A stretch of 64,000 bases of DNA from contig DGBP01000061.1 in NCBI GenBank assembly GCA_002384855.1, forward strand, positions 1 through 64,000, written 5' to 3'. The stretch is from Nocardioidaceae bacterium UBA4001. GTDB taxonomy: Bacteria; Actinomycetota; Actinomycetes; Propionibacteriales; Nocardioidaceae. Of this stretch, positions 1 to 8,667 are shown one piece after another (the first letter of the stretch is position 1; the number at the start of each line of letters is the position of its first letter). Both the position numbers and the translations under genes were made by a program. The notes under the pieces are model-generated. The model was not told where the DNA came from. It was given only the letters and a program-made list of their open reading frames with translations, and made no database searches.

Positions 1-9
1 ACCCGACCA

Positions 10-38
10 AACTTACCGGATCCGTCCGGCCCGATCAA
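10..38 (-). promoter_or_regulatory. promoter reading out of the window
   Basis: On the minus strand TTGATC (33-38) is separated by 17 bases from TAAGTT (10-15). This fits a sigma-A/HrdB-type promoter with optimal spacing. Its start site would fall at the very edge of the window, so its gene is not visible. Confidence 0.45.
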
Positions 39-208
39 CTCGGGTCCTTCGGTGTTCCGGCCCTCCATCTCCTCCTCGAAGAGCCAGGGAGAGGCGCCGA
101 GGCGCGACTCCGAGCCACCCGAGAAGGTGAGAGCTGGAGGGGGTGTCTTCCGGGGCCGGCCGCCCGGCCTCTCGGCCTTGCGTCCTGCCGCACCCGGCGA
201 CACCCAGA

Positions 209-237
209 ACATTACGGTTCCCTTGCCTGCAACGCAA
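209..237 (-). promoter_or_regulatory. second upstream promoter-like site
   Basis: On the minus strand TTGCGT (232-237) lies 17 bases from TAATGT (209-214). It is in tandem with the site at 10-38, about 200 bases downstream. Tandem promoters of this kind are typical of strongly expressed operons. Confidence 0.35.
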
Positions 238-337
238 ATCCGCGGGCGGTGGCGCCCGTCACCGTGTCCCGGATCGTCCCGTCGAGCAGCTCGATGCGGC
301 TATCGGGACCTTCGTCGGGCACCGGGCGAACCGGTCC

Positions 338-1615
338 TCAGTGGTCGACGGCCTCGACGCCCGCGAGGTTCTTCTTCCCTCGCCGCAGGACCAGCCACGC
401 GCCGCCGATGAGGTCCTCGTCGGCCGGCACGAGGTCAGGGTCCTCCACGCGCCGGTTGTTCAGGTAGGCGCCGCCCTCCGCGATGGTCCGGCGCGCCGCG
501 CCCTTGCTCGCCACCAGGCCGGTCTCGACCAGCAGGTCGACGACGGTGGGCATCCCCACCCCACGCTCGACCTGGACGGCCCCCGCCTCGCGCAGTGCCG
601 CGCCGAGCGTGGCAGGGCTCAGGTCGGTGAGCTCGCCACCCCCGAACAGCGCGGCCGCCGCGGCCTTGATTCGCTCGGTCTCCTCGGCGCCGTGGACCAG
701 GGTGGTCACGTCGTCGGCGAGCGCGCGCTGTGCCGCACGCAGGAACGGCTTCTCCCTGGTCTGCTGGTCGAGGTCCTCGATCTCCTCGCGCGTGCGGAAG
801 GTGTAGTAGCGCAGCAGCTCCACCACGTCGCGGTCGTCGGTGTTGAGCCAGAACTGGTAGAAGGCGTAGGGCGAGGTCATCGAGGCGTCCAGCCAGACCG
901 TCCCCGACTCGGTCTTTCCGAACTTCGTCCCGTCGGCCTTGGTCACGAGGGGCGTCGCGAGCGCGTTCACGTGCGCGCCCTCCACGCGCCGGATCAGGTC
1001 TGCGCCGGCGGTGATGTTCCCCCACTGGTCGCTTCCTCCGGTCTGCAGGGTGACCCCGAAGTCGCGATGCAGGTTGAGGTAGTCCATCGACTGCAGCAGG
1101 ACATAGCTGAACTCGGTGTAGCTGATCCCGATCTCGAGCCGGCTGCGCACCACCTCGCGGTGCAGCATCTTGTTCACGGGGAAGTGCTTGCCGATGTCGC
1201 GCAGGAACTCGATCGTCGACAGACCCGCGGTCCAGTCGTAGTTGTTCACGACCTGGGCGGCGTTGGGTCCCTCGAAGGCGAGGAACCGCTCGAGCTGGCC
1301 ACGGACGTTCGCACTCCACTGCCTGACCGTGTCGAGGCTGTTCATCTGCCTCTCCCCCGTCTCCTTGGGGTCCCCGATCATGCCGGTCGCACCACCGACG
1401 AGGCCATAAGGCTTGTGCCCGGCGTCCTGGAACCGCCTGAGCGTCAGGATCTGCAGCAGGTTGCCCATGTGCAGGCTCGGCGCCGTGGGGTCGAACCCGC
1501 AATAGAGCTTGACCATGCCCTCGGACAGCTCGGCGCGCAGGGCGTCGAGGTCGGTCGAGTGCGCGATGAGTCCACGCCACTCGAGCTCGTCGAGGATGTG
1601 CAGGTCAGAGGACAC
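338..1615 (-). CDS. tyrS: tyrosyl-tRNA synthetase
   Basis: Cytoplasmic class I aminoacyl-tRNA synthetase that charges tRNA-Tyr. The 425-residue product has the HIGH-type signature HMGN near residues 49-52, the tyrosine pocket around QSMDYL and GGSDQWGN, the KMSKS-type loop KFGKT at 231-235, and a C-terminal S4 RNA-binding domain from about residue 365. The frame stays open much further upstream. I chose the GTG at 1615 because it gives the normal family length and has GGAAAGG seven bases upstream. It is divergent from the acyltransferase gene. I saw no T-box leader in the 171-base intergenic gap. Confidence 0.97.
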   Translation of the reverse strand: MSSDLHILDELEWRGLIAHSTDLDALRAELSEGMVKLYCGFDPTAPSLHMGNLLQILTLRRFQDAGHKPYGLVGGATGMIGDPKETGERQMNSLDTVRQWSANVRGQLERFLAFEGPNAAQVVNNYDWTAGLSTIEFLRDIGKHFPVNKMLHREVVRSRLEIGISYTEFSYVLLQSMDYLNLHRDFGVTLQTGGSDQWGNITAGADLIRRVEGAHVNALATPLVTKADGTKFGKTESGTVWLDASMTSPYAFYQFWLNTDDRDVVELLRYYTFRTREEIEDLDQQTREKPFLRAAQRALADDVTTLVHGAEETERIKAAAAALFGGGELTDLSPATLGAALREAGAVQVERGVGMPTVVDLLVETGLVASKGAARRTIAEGGAYLNNRRVEDPDLVPADEDLIGGAWLVLRRGKKNLAGVEAVDH

Positions 1616-1786
1616 CTCAGGGCCTTTCCGGTGGTTCCAGGAGTACGACGCCGGGTCGACGTCGCACTCGTCCACCCAAGCCTGCCTCATGGCGGCACCG
1701 ATGCCCCAACCGGTGGCCCTCGGCGAGACAGGACCTGAGTACGCGTACCGACGCCGGCGACCCGCCCCTGGGTCGATCCTGGAGGC

Positions 1787-3091
1787 GTGGGAGCTCTCCT
1801 CGCTGCGCAGCAGCTGGCCGACCGTACACCGGTGACCCGGAACCGCTACGTCGACCTGCTCCGGGCTGCGTCGATCCTCGTGGTCGTGCTGGGGCACTGG
1901 ACCATGGCCGCCGTCACGGTGCGGGACGGGGAGCTCACCGTCGGCCACCTGCTCGTGCTCGCGCCGTGGACCCACCCGCTCACCTGGGTCTTCCAGGTGA
2001 TGCCGGTGTTCTTCCTGGTCGGCGGCTACGCCAACGCGCTCTCCTGGCGCGCCGCGCGCCGTCGTGGCGAGAACTACGGCGCGTGGTTGCGGGCCCGCGT
2101 CCGTCGCCTCGCGCTGCCGGTCGTTCCGGTCCTCCTGGCCTGGCTGGCCGGCGGTGCCGTCGCGACGGCGACCGGGGTCGACGTGAGCACGCTACGGCTT
2201 GCCTCGACGGTGGCGCTGGTCCCGACCTGGTTCCTCGCTGCCTACATCCTCGTCGTGGCCGTGGCGCCGGTGACGCTGGTCGCCTGGGAGCGCTGGCGTT
2301 GGTGGACCCTGCTGGCCGGTGCGCTGGCGGCCGCAGCCGTCGACTGGGTCTCCCTCACCACGGGGAGCCTCACCCTGGGGTTCGTGAACTACCTGGTGGT
2401 ATGGGCGAGCGTGCACCAGCTCGGCTACGCCTGGGTGGACGGGGCTCTCGGACGGCGGCGCAGGGTCGGCCTGGCGGCCCTGGGTCTGGCCGGGCTCGCC
2501 CTGCTCGTCACGGTGGGGCCCTACCCGGTCGCCATGGTCGGTGTGGACACGGCCGCGGTGAACAACACCTTCCCCACCCGGGTGACGATGCTGTTCCTCG
2601 GGCTGCTGCAGGCCGGCGTCGTCCTGGCACTCGAGCCGGCCGGACGCCGCCTCGCCGCAGACACCCGCGTCTGGGCCGCCGTCGTCGCGGCGAACACCCG
2701 CATCATGACGGTCTACCTCTGGCACGTCACCGCAATGGTGCTGGTCGTCGGTGTCGCGCTCCTCGCGGGTGGCACCGGCATGGACGTGGAGCCGTTGGGG
2801 GTGACGTGGTGGCTCACGAGACCCGCCTGGTACGCCGTGCTCGGTGCGGCGACGGTGGGGCTGGTCCTGCTCCTGGGGCGGTTCGAGCGGCCGGTGGCGG
2901 ACCCGAGACCGGCACCCGCGTGGTGGCGGCCGGTGCTCGCTGTCGCCGGGGTCTGCGGCGGTCTTGCGGGGCTCGCGCTCGAGGGCATCGCCGACGCGGA
3001 CGGCCTGCACGTGTGGCCGGTCGCCGTAACCCTGGCGTCACTCGTCGTCGGCGGGACTCTCCGACCGCCCACGTGGTTCAGGCAGCGGTGA
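1787..3091 (+). CDS. membrane acyltransferase, family 3
   Basis: Predicted integral membrane O-acyltransferase of the Acyltransferase 3 family, which moves acyl groups onto cell-surface glycans, lipids or small molecules; the substrate cannot be told. The N-terminus shows the family motif RYVDLLRAA followed by VLGH, whose histidine is the expected catalytic residue. About ten hydrophobic helices follow. The start is uncertain: GTG at 1787 has GGAGG only one base away, and GTG at 1832 directly precedes the conserved motif. The 3' end overlaps the convergent hibernation-factor gene by 14 bases. It is one of the few plus-strand genes in the window. Confidence 0.85.
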   Translation: MGALLAAQQLADRTPVTRNRYVDLLRAASILVVVLGHWTMAAVTVRDGELTVGHLLVLAPWTHPLTWVFQVMPVFFLVGGYANALSWRAARRRGENYGAWLRARVRRLALPVVPVLLAWLAGGAVATATGVDVSTLRLASTVALVPTWFLAAYILVVAVAPVTLVAWERWRWWTLLAGALAAAAVDWVSLTTGSLTLGFVNYLVVWASVHQLGYAWVDGALGRRRRVGLAALGLAGLALLVTVGPYPVAMVGVDTAAVNNTFPTRVTMLFLGLLQAGVVLALEPAGRRLAADTRVWAAVVAANTRIMTVYLWHVTAMVLVVGVALLAGGTGMDVEPLGVTWWLTRPAWYAVLGAATVGLVLLLGRFERPVADPRPAPAWWRPVLAVAGVCGGLAGLALEGIADADGLHVWPVAVTLASLVVGGTLRPPTWFRQR

Positions 3092-3860
3092 TGAGGCCGT
3101 AGTGGCCGTCGTAGCGGATGTAGAGCACCCGCCCCCGCCTGTCGTCCGGGTCGAGGTAGAAGACGAACGGCTCAGCGCTGAGCTCGAGACGCGACTTCGC
3201 CTCGGTCTCGCTCAGGGTCGGCGCTTCCCCCGTGACCTCGACGAGTGGGGCGCTCTCCGCGGCCGGCACCGTCTCGCCGCGCAACGCGAACCGGGCGTCG
3301 CCGTCGTGGTAGACGACCGCCTCCCTGCCCGTCTCCCGGTCGGTGAACAGGTAGAAGTCGTGGCCGAGCATCTCCATGTCGTAGGCGGCCTCGTCGGGCG
3401 ACATCGGCGCCATCGCGAAAGTCTTGCGCCGGACCACGTCTCGGTCCTCCGCCGCTCGCGGGAAGTAGTCCTCACGTCGGGTCGGCAGGGTCCCGCGACG
3501 CCACCCCTCCTCGGTGGCCACCCCGATCCAGCGGTGGCGGGTGCGGGCTCGGTCCTGCAGGTGCACGATGTTCCGGCGGAGCTTCTCCTCCAGCAGGTCG
3601 ACGGCCCCGGTCATCTCCGAGGCGATCGCGTGTGCGCGGACCTGCGTGCCGTTGACGTCCAACGACGCCTCGGCCCGGGCCGGGCGCTCCATCGCAGGGT
3701 CGGGCGCCATGGTCAGCACCGCCCGCGCGGACAGGATGGACTGGTTCACCAGCCCCATCACGTGCTCGACCTTCTCCGCCACGTAGGGCACGGCGGCCTC
3801 GGGGACCTCGCCCCGGACCTGCACGTCGACCCGCACCGGCTGGTAGATACCTCTGGTCAT
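3078..3860 (-). CDS. hpf: long ribosome hibernation promoting factor, S30AE family
   Basis: The 260-residue protein is predicted to bind 30S subunits and silence or dimerise ribosomes in stationary phase or stress. Residues 1-115 form the S30AE/HPF domain. Residues about 145-194 match the S30AE C-terminal dimerisation domain (EMLGHDFYLF, VVYHDGDARFAL). A second, similar block at 215-258 has LELSAEPFVFYLD and RYDGHYGLI. Long HPFs usually carry one such block. The architecture recalls the mycobacterial RafS and Rv0079 (DATIN) proteins. ATG at 3860 is preceded by GAGGAG. The gene appears monocistronic. Confidence 0.88.
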   Translation of the reverse strand: MTRGIYQPVRVDVQVRGEVPEAAVPYVAEKVEHVMGLVNQSILSARAVLTMAPDPAMERPARAEASLDVNGTQVRAHAIASEMTGAVDLLEEKLRRNIVHLQDRARTRHRWIGVATEEGWRRGTLPTRREDYFPRAAEDRDVVRRKTFAMAPMSPDEAAYDMEMLGHDFYLFTDRETGREAVVYHDGDARFALRGETVPAAESAPLVEVTGEAPTLSETEAKSRLELSAEPFVFYLDPDDRRGRVLYIRYDGHYGLITAA

Positions 3861-3997
3861 CGTTCGGCTCCTCGTGCCGTTGCCGTGAGGCCACCTCGAC
3901 CGATCACCGACCAGGGGTCGCGGTCACCTCGGACTCCCCCGCACCTCCACGCTAGGAGCGCCCTGTCGCGACCGGATGTGCCGATGGTCCTGCCTTG

Positions 3998-5125
3998 TCA
4001 CCGTGCCGGGTCGCCGCGGCTCGTACCGTCCCTGGCGAATGCCAACGTGCCGTCGAGCTGCCTGCCGACGGTCGTGCCGAAGCCCTGGCACGGTTCCGCC
4101 AGGGTGTCGACCAACCAGTCGGTGTCCTCCCGGCCGGCAAGCCAGAGCCGCAGCCGGCGTGCCTGGAACGGCACGGCCGTGAGCGTGAGCAACCGTCCCT
4201 CGGCGTCGAGCCGGACCATGTGGAGCAGTCGCAGGTCGTCACGGAAGCCCTCGCAGCCCCGGATCCCCTCGTAGTCGTCGACCAGGTCACCGCAGCCGTA
4301 CAGGACGGGACGGTCGTGGTAGACCTCGACGGGTCGCGGATGGTGCGACGAGTGCCCGTGGATGACGTCGACGCCGCTGTCGACGAGGCGGTGGGCGAAG
4401 CGCACCTGCTCCGCGGGCACCCGGAAGCCCCAGTTGCTCCCCCAGTGCACAGACACGACCAGCACGTCACCGGGAGCGGCCGCCCCTGCCAGCCGCTCCG
4501 CGACGTCCTCGGCCGTCCGGTCGCCGAGGTCCGGCAGCAGCGCCACCCCGGGCCTGGATCCACCGGCCGCCCAGCCGGCGGGGACGCCGCTCGACCCGTG
4601 GGCGACCGACAGGACCCGGACCCGCCCGGCCGGGTGGTCCACGACCGCGGGAGTCCACGCGGCGCTCCGGTCGGCCCCGGCACCGCAGACCCGCAGCCCG
4701 CTCTCATGCAGGGTGTCGACGGTCTCCAGGAGACCCGGGACGCCATGGTCCAGCACGTGGTTGTTGGCGAGGGCCCACACGTCCACCCCGGCGACGCGCA
4801 GGCAGGCGACGTTGTCCGGGCTCATCCGGTAGTGGATCCCCTTCCCGGGCGCCCGCTCCTCGCTCCAGGTGACGCTGGTCTCGAGGTTCATCACCCGCAC
4901 CGACGGTCCGGCACGCCGCATGACGTCGAGCGCGTCGCCCCAGATCCACTCGGCTCCCACCGGGCTTGGGATCGTCCCGTTCACCCGCTCGGCGAGCTCG
5001 ACGTAGGTCCGTGCGTCCTTGACGTGCTCCTCCTCCAGCCGGGGCGGCACCGGCGAGACCATGACCTGGTCGACCCCACGACCGGTCATCACGTCGCCCG
5101 CGAGCACCAGGAGCACCTCGCCCAC
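3998..5125 (-). CDS. CapA family protein (PGA_cap domain)
   Basis: Member of the CapA/PgsA family, which has a calcineurin-like metallophosphoesterase fold. The family was named from poly-gamma-glutamate capsule synthesis, but most members have unknown substrates. Metal-site motifs are visible: GDVMTG at residues 10-15, NLETS, ANNHVLDHG, HWGSNW and GHSSHHPRPVE. There is no signal peptide or anchor, unlike the capsule proteins, so a cytoplasmic role is likely. It starts nine bases after the aag stop, suggesting co-transcription at the tail of the arginine operon. No capsule genes are nearby. Confidence 0.85.
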   Translation of the reverse strand: MGEVLLVLAGDVMTGRGVDQVMVSPVPPRLEEEHVKDARTYVELAERVNGTIPSPVGAEWIWGDALDVMRRAGPSVRVMNLETSVTWSEERAPGKGIHYRMSPDNVACLRVAGVDVWALANNHVLDHGVPGLLETVDTLHESGLRVCGAGADRSAAWTPAVVDHPAGRVRVLSVAHGSSGVPAGWAAGGSRPGVALLPDLGDRTAEDVAERLAGAAAPGDVLVVSVHWGSNWGFRVPAEQVRFAHRLVDSGVDVIHGHSSHHPRPVEVYHDRPVLYGCGDLVDDYEGIRGCEGFRDDLRLLHMVRLDAEGRLLTLTAVPFQARRLRLWLAGREDTDWLVDTLAEPCQGFGTTVGRQLDGTLAFARDGTSRGDPAR

Positions 5126-5134
5126 GGACCCAGG

Positions 5135-5764
5135 CTACGACCCTGCGGGTCGCCTGCCGGCGGGTTCGCCGAGCCTCTTCGCGGGCCGGTAGACCGACAC
5201 GGTGGGCTCACCCTCGACCCAGAACCGCCACGGATGGTCAGCCGCGTGCCGCAGGCCCACCCGGGGGCCGGTGCGCAGCCGGTCGGGGGACACACCCGCG
5301 CCGGGCAGCGTGAGCGTGAGCGGCCCGTCGCCCAGCCAGGCACCGTTGTCCTCGAGGTCGATCGCGAGCGCCTCGCACAGGCGCGCCGGGCCCCGGGCCA
5401 GGTCACGGTCGGGGGCGTTTCGTCGCCGGTCCCTCGCCAGGCCCAGACCCTCGACCACCTCACCGGCGCGCAGGAGTACGGCGGACGCGTGACCCGTCTC
5501 CCCCACGACCACGTTGCAGCAGTGGTGCATCCCGTAGGTGAAGTAGACGTACAGGTGCCCCGCCTGTCCGAACATCACCTCGTTGCGGCGGGTCGGGCCG
5601 CGGTACGCGTGCGAGCCGGGGTCGTGCTCGCCGGCGTACGCCTCCACCTCGGTGAGCCGGACGGCCACCGTGCCCTCAGGTGAGTCGTGCCGCAGCACCG
5701 CACCGAGCAGGCGGGGTGCGACCTCGAGCACCGGGCCCGCGAGGACGTCAGCCAAGCCAGGCAC
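5135..5764 (-). CDS. aag: 3-methyladenine DNA glycosylase, AAG/MPG family
   Basis: Base-excision repair enzyme that removes alkylated purines. The 209 residues are typical for bacterial AAG. The catalytic glutamate lies in EVEAYAGEHDPGSHAYRG, followed by TRRNEVMFG, the intercalating-tyrosine region YVYFTYGMHHCCNVV, and RGPARLCEALAI. The start overlaps the argH stop by 17 bases, so translation is probably coupled to argH. The link to arginine synthesis looks positional rather than functional. Confidence 0.93.
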   Translation of the reverse strand: MPGLADVLAGPVLEVAPRLLGAVLRHDSPEGTVAVRLTEVEAYAGEHDPGSHAYRGPTRRNEVMFGQAGHLYVYFTYGMHHCCNVVVGETGHASAVLLRAGEVVEGLGLARDRRRNAPDRDLARGPARLCEALAIDLEDNGAWLGDGPLTLTLPGAGVSPDRLRTGPRVGLRHAADHPWRFWVEGEPTVSVYRPAKRLGEPAGRRPAGS

Positions 5765-7172
5765 GGTGGTCCGCCACGACGTCCCGCACCTCGGCGAGCT
5801 GCTCGGTGACCCGGTCCAGGGCGGTGCCGCCGCGGGAGGACCGGGACGCGATCGAGCCCTCGACGGTGAGGACCTCGCGCACGGCCGGGGTCAGGTGCGG
5901 TGAGATCGCGTGGAGCTGCCCGTCGGTGAGCTCGTCGAGCTCGCAGTCGAGCTCCTCGCAGCGGCGTACGCACTCCCCCGCCAGCTCGTGCGCCACGCGG
6001 AAGGGAACCCCTTCGCGAACGAGCCACTCGGCGACGTCTGTTGCGAGCGAGAAGCCCTGGGGAGCGAGCTCGGCCATCCGTTCGGTGCGCAGCCGCATGG
6101 TGGCCACCATGCCGGAGAAGGCAGGGAGCAGCACCTCCAGCGTGTCCACTGAGTCGAAGACCGGCTCCTTGTCCTCCTGGAGGTCACGGTTGTACGCCAG
6201 CGGGAGCGCCTTCAACGTGGCCAGGAGACCGGTGAGGTTCCCGACCAGCCGTCCGGCCTTGCCGCGGGCGAGCTCGGCGATGTCGGGGTTCTTCTTCTGG
6301 GGCATGATGCTCGACCCCGTCGAGTACGCGTCGTCGAGGTCCACGAAGCCGAACTCCTTGGTCGCCCAGAGGATCACCTCCTCGGCCTGCCGCGAGACGT
6401 CGACACCCACCATCGCGAGCACGAAGGCGAGCTCGGCGACGAAGTCACGCGCCGCCGTGCCGTCGATCGAGTTCGCGCTGGAGTCGGTGAACCCGAGCTC
6501 GCGTGCGACCTGCTGCGGGTCGAGGCCGAGCGAGGAGCCGGCCAGGGCACCGGAGCCGTACGGCGAGTCCGCGGCGACGCGGGCGTCCCAGTCCCGGATC
6601 CGCGACACATCGCGCAGCAGCGGCCACGCGTGGGCCAGCAGGTGGTGGGAGACGAGCACGGGCTGGGCGTGCTGGAGGTGGGTCCGCCCGGGCATCGGCG
6701 CGCCGAGGTGACGCTCCCCCTGCTCGACGAGCGCGTCGACGAGGTCGAGGACCTGGGCGGCGATCACCCGGGCGTGGTCTCGGAGGAACGCCTTGAACAG
6801 CGTCGCCACCTGGTCGTTCCGGGACCGGCCGGCCCGGAGCCTGCCTCCGAGCTCGGTCCCGACCTCCTCGATCAGCAACCGCTCGAGGGCACCGTGCACA
6901 TCCTCGTCGGACTCCGCGGCGGAGGCTTCCCCGGACTCGACCTTCGCGGCCAGCGAGTCCAGGCCAGCAAGGAGCCCGTCGAGGTCGGCGTCACTGAGCA
7001 GGCCTGCCCGGTGCAGCACCCGCGCGTGTGCATGAGACCCGGCGAGGTCGTAGGGCGCCAGCCGCCAGTCGAAGTGCGTCGACTTCGACAAGGCAGCCAG
7101 GGCGTCCGACGGCCCGCCTGCGAACCGGCCACCCCACAGGGCACCAGCGACGGTCTTGGAGTTCTCGCTCAC
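5748..7172 (-). CDS. argH: argininosuccinate lyase
   Basis: Final step of arginine synthesis: argininosuccinate to arginine and fumarate. The 474-residue protein belongs to the fumarase/aspartase superfamily. It shows the signature GSSIMPQKKNPD at residues 286-297, the catalytic-serine loop, and RTHLQHAQP with its active-site histidine near 165. It lies 36 bases downstream of argG in the arginine operon, and the aag start is nested in its last codons. Confidence 0.97.
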   Translation of the reverse strand: MSENSKTVAGALWGGRFAGGPSDALAALSKSTHFDWRLAPYDLAGSHAHARVLHRAGLLSDADLDGLLAGLDSLAAKVESGEASAAESDEDVHGALERLLIEEVGTELGGRLRAGRSRNDQVATLFKAFLRDHARVIAAQVLDLVDALVEQGERHLGAPMPGRTHLQHAQPVLVSHHLLAHAWPLLRDVSRIRDWDARVAADSPYGSGALAGSSLGLDPQQVARELGFTDSSANSIDGTAARDFVAELAFVLAMVGVDVSRQAEEVILWATKEFGFVDLDDAYSTGSSIMPQKKNPDIAELARGKAGRLVGNLTGLLATLKALPLAYNRDLQEDKEPVFDSVDTLEVLLPAFSGMVATMRLRTERMAELAPQGFSLATDVAEWLVREGVPFRVAHELAGECVRRCEELDCELDELTDGQLHAISPHLTPAVREVLTVEGSIASRSSRGGTALDRVTEQLAEVRDVVADHRAWLG

Positions 7173-7208
7173 GTCGTCCTTCGTATCAGGTGGTCGGTCC
7201 CGGCCGGC

Positions 7209-8642
7209 TCAGTCGGTGCCGGACTCCATGGCGGCGTGGTCGAGCGCCTCCTCGTCGAGCTCGCCGGGCGCCAGCGGGTTGTCGGTGATCTTGTCGTAGC
7301 CGCCCGCGGGGAGCTCCCCGAAGAGCGTGCCGTTCTCGACCAGGACCTGCCCCTGGTCCAGCGGCTGCGCCGCGTAGAGCTCGAGCTTCGAGCGGGAGTC
7401 GGCGATGTCGAGGTTGCGCATGGTCAGCTGGCCGATGCGGTCCAGGGGACCGAAGGCGGCGTTCTCCGTGCGCTCCATCGACAGCTTGTCGGGGTGGTAG
7501 GAGAACGCCGGGCCCGCGGTGTCCACCACGGTGTAGTCCTCGCCCCGCCGGAGCCGGAGGGTGACCTCTCCGGTCACCACGGAGGCCACCCAGCGCTGGA
7601 TCGACTCACGCAGCATCAGCGACTGCGGGTCGAGCCAGCGGCCCTCGTAGAGAAGCCGGCCGAGCCTCCGGCCGCTCTGGGCGTAGCTGGCGAGCGTGTC
7701 CTCGTTGTGGATGGCGTTGAGCAGACGCTCGTAGGCGGTCCACAGCAGCGCCATACCCGGTGCCTCGTAGACCCCGCGGGACTTGGCCTCGATGATCCGG
7801 TTCTCGATCTGGTCGGACATGCCGAGGCCGTGCCGCCCGCCGATGGCGTTCGCCTCCATCACGAGCGCCACCGGGTCGTCGTACTCCACCCCGTTGATGG
7901 CGACCGGCCGACCTTCCTCGAAGCGGACGGTGACGTCCTCGGTCGGAATCTCCACGGAGGGGTCCCAGAACTTCACGCCCATGATCGGCACCACGACCTC
8001 CAAGGAGGTGTCGAGGTGCTCCAGCGTCTTGGCCTCATGGGTGGCGCCCCAGATGTTGGCGTCGGTGGAGTACGCCTTCTCCTGGCTGTCGCGGTAGGGC
8101 AGGCCACGCTCGGTGAGCCACTGGCTCATCTCCGTGCGGCCGCCGAGCTCGTGCACGAAGTCCGCGTCGAGCCAGGGCTTGTAGATGCGCAGCTGCGGGT
8201 TGGCCAGCAGGCCGTAGCGGTAGAACCGCTCGATGTCGTTGCCCTTGAACGTCGACCCGTCGCCCCAGATGTCGACGCCGTCCTCGTGCATCGCGCGGAC
8301 CAGCATGGTGCCGGTGACCGCGCGGCCGAGCGGGGTGGTGTTGAAGTACGTCCGGCCACCGGAACGGATGTGGAAGGCACCGCAGGCGATCGCGGCGAAG
8401 CCCTCCTCGACCAGGGCATGGCGGCAGTCGACGGCGCGGGACAGCTCGGCGCCGTACTGGGTCGCCCGGTCCGGGACGCCGCTGATGTCGGGCTCGTCGT
8501 ACTGGCCGATGTCGGCGGTGTAGGTGCACGGCACCGCGCCCTTCTCCCGCATCCAGGCCACGGCCACGGAGGTGTCGAGGCCGCCGGAGAAGGCGATGCC
8601 GACGCGTTCGCCGACGGGGAGGGAGGTCAGGACCTTGCTCAA
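7209..8642 (-). CDS. argG: argininosuccinate synthase, long (E. coli-like) form
   Basis: Joins citrulline and aspartate with ATP to give argininosuccinate. The PP-motif AFSGGLDTS is at residues 17-25. The protein has 477 residues and closely follows the E. coli-type enzyme throughout (GRAVTGTMLVRAMHEDGV, GNDIERFYRYG, LGMSDQIENRIIEAKSRG), not the roughly 400-residue form of mycobacteria and streptomycetes. It sits between argR (25 bases) and argH (36 bases). The unusual subtype in an otherwise actinobacterial operon suggests replacement by transfer at some point. Confidence 0.96.
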   Translation of the reverse strand: MSKVLTSLPVGERVGIAFSGGLDTSVAVAWMREKGAVPCTYTADIGQYDEPDISGVPDRATQYGAELSRAVDCRHALVEEGFAAIACGAFHIRSGGRTYFNTTPLGRAVTGTMLVRAMHEDGVDIWGDGSTFKGNDIERFYRYGLLANPQLRIYKPWLDADFVHELGGRTEMSQWLTERGLPYRDSQEKAYSTDANIWGATHEAKTLEHLDTSLEVVVPIMGVKFWDPSVEIPTEDVTVRFEEGRPVAINGVEYDDPVALVMEANAIGGRHGLGMSDQIENRIIEAKSRGVYEAPGMALLWTAYERLLNAIHNEDTLASYAQSGRRLGRLLYEGRWLDPQSLMLRESIQRWVASVVTGEVTLRLRRGEDYTVVDTAGPAFSYHPDKLSMERTENAAFGPLDRIGQLTMRNLDIADSRSKLELYAAQPLDQGQVLVENGTLFGELPAGGYDKITDNPLAPGELDEEALDHAAMESGTD

Positions 8643-8667
8643 CGGATTTCCTTACGGCTGTGGGTGG

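Larger units (their letters stand above)
1..337. other. gene-free left edge
   Basis: I see no convincing gene here. The short open frames lack family resemblance and a ribosome binding site. The stretch holds two promoter-like sites that read leftwards out of the window (listed separately). A weak 6-bp hairpin at 243-258 (CGGGCG/CGCCCG) has no T-run and is a poor candidate for a tyrS terminator. What the promoters serve lies beyond the edge; a highly expressed transcript such as an rRNA operon is possible but unproven. Confidence 0.5.

Noticed and set aside
13..237. Small minus-strand open frame at the left edge
   Set aside because: Arg/Gly-rich, no family resemblance, and it overlies two promoter-like sites.
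1616..1786. Possible T-box leader before tyrS
   Set aside because: No T-box sequence (GGGTGGnACCGCG-like) and no terminator/antiterminator pair found.
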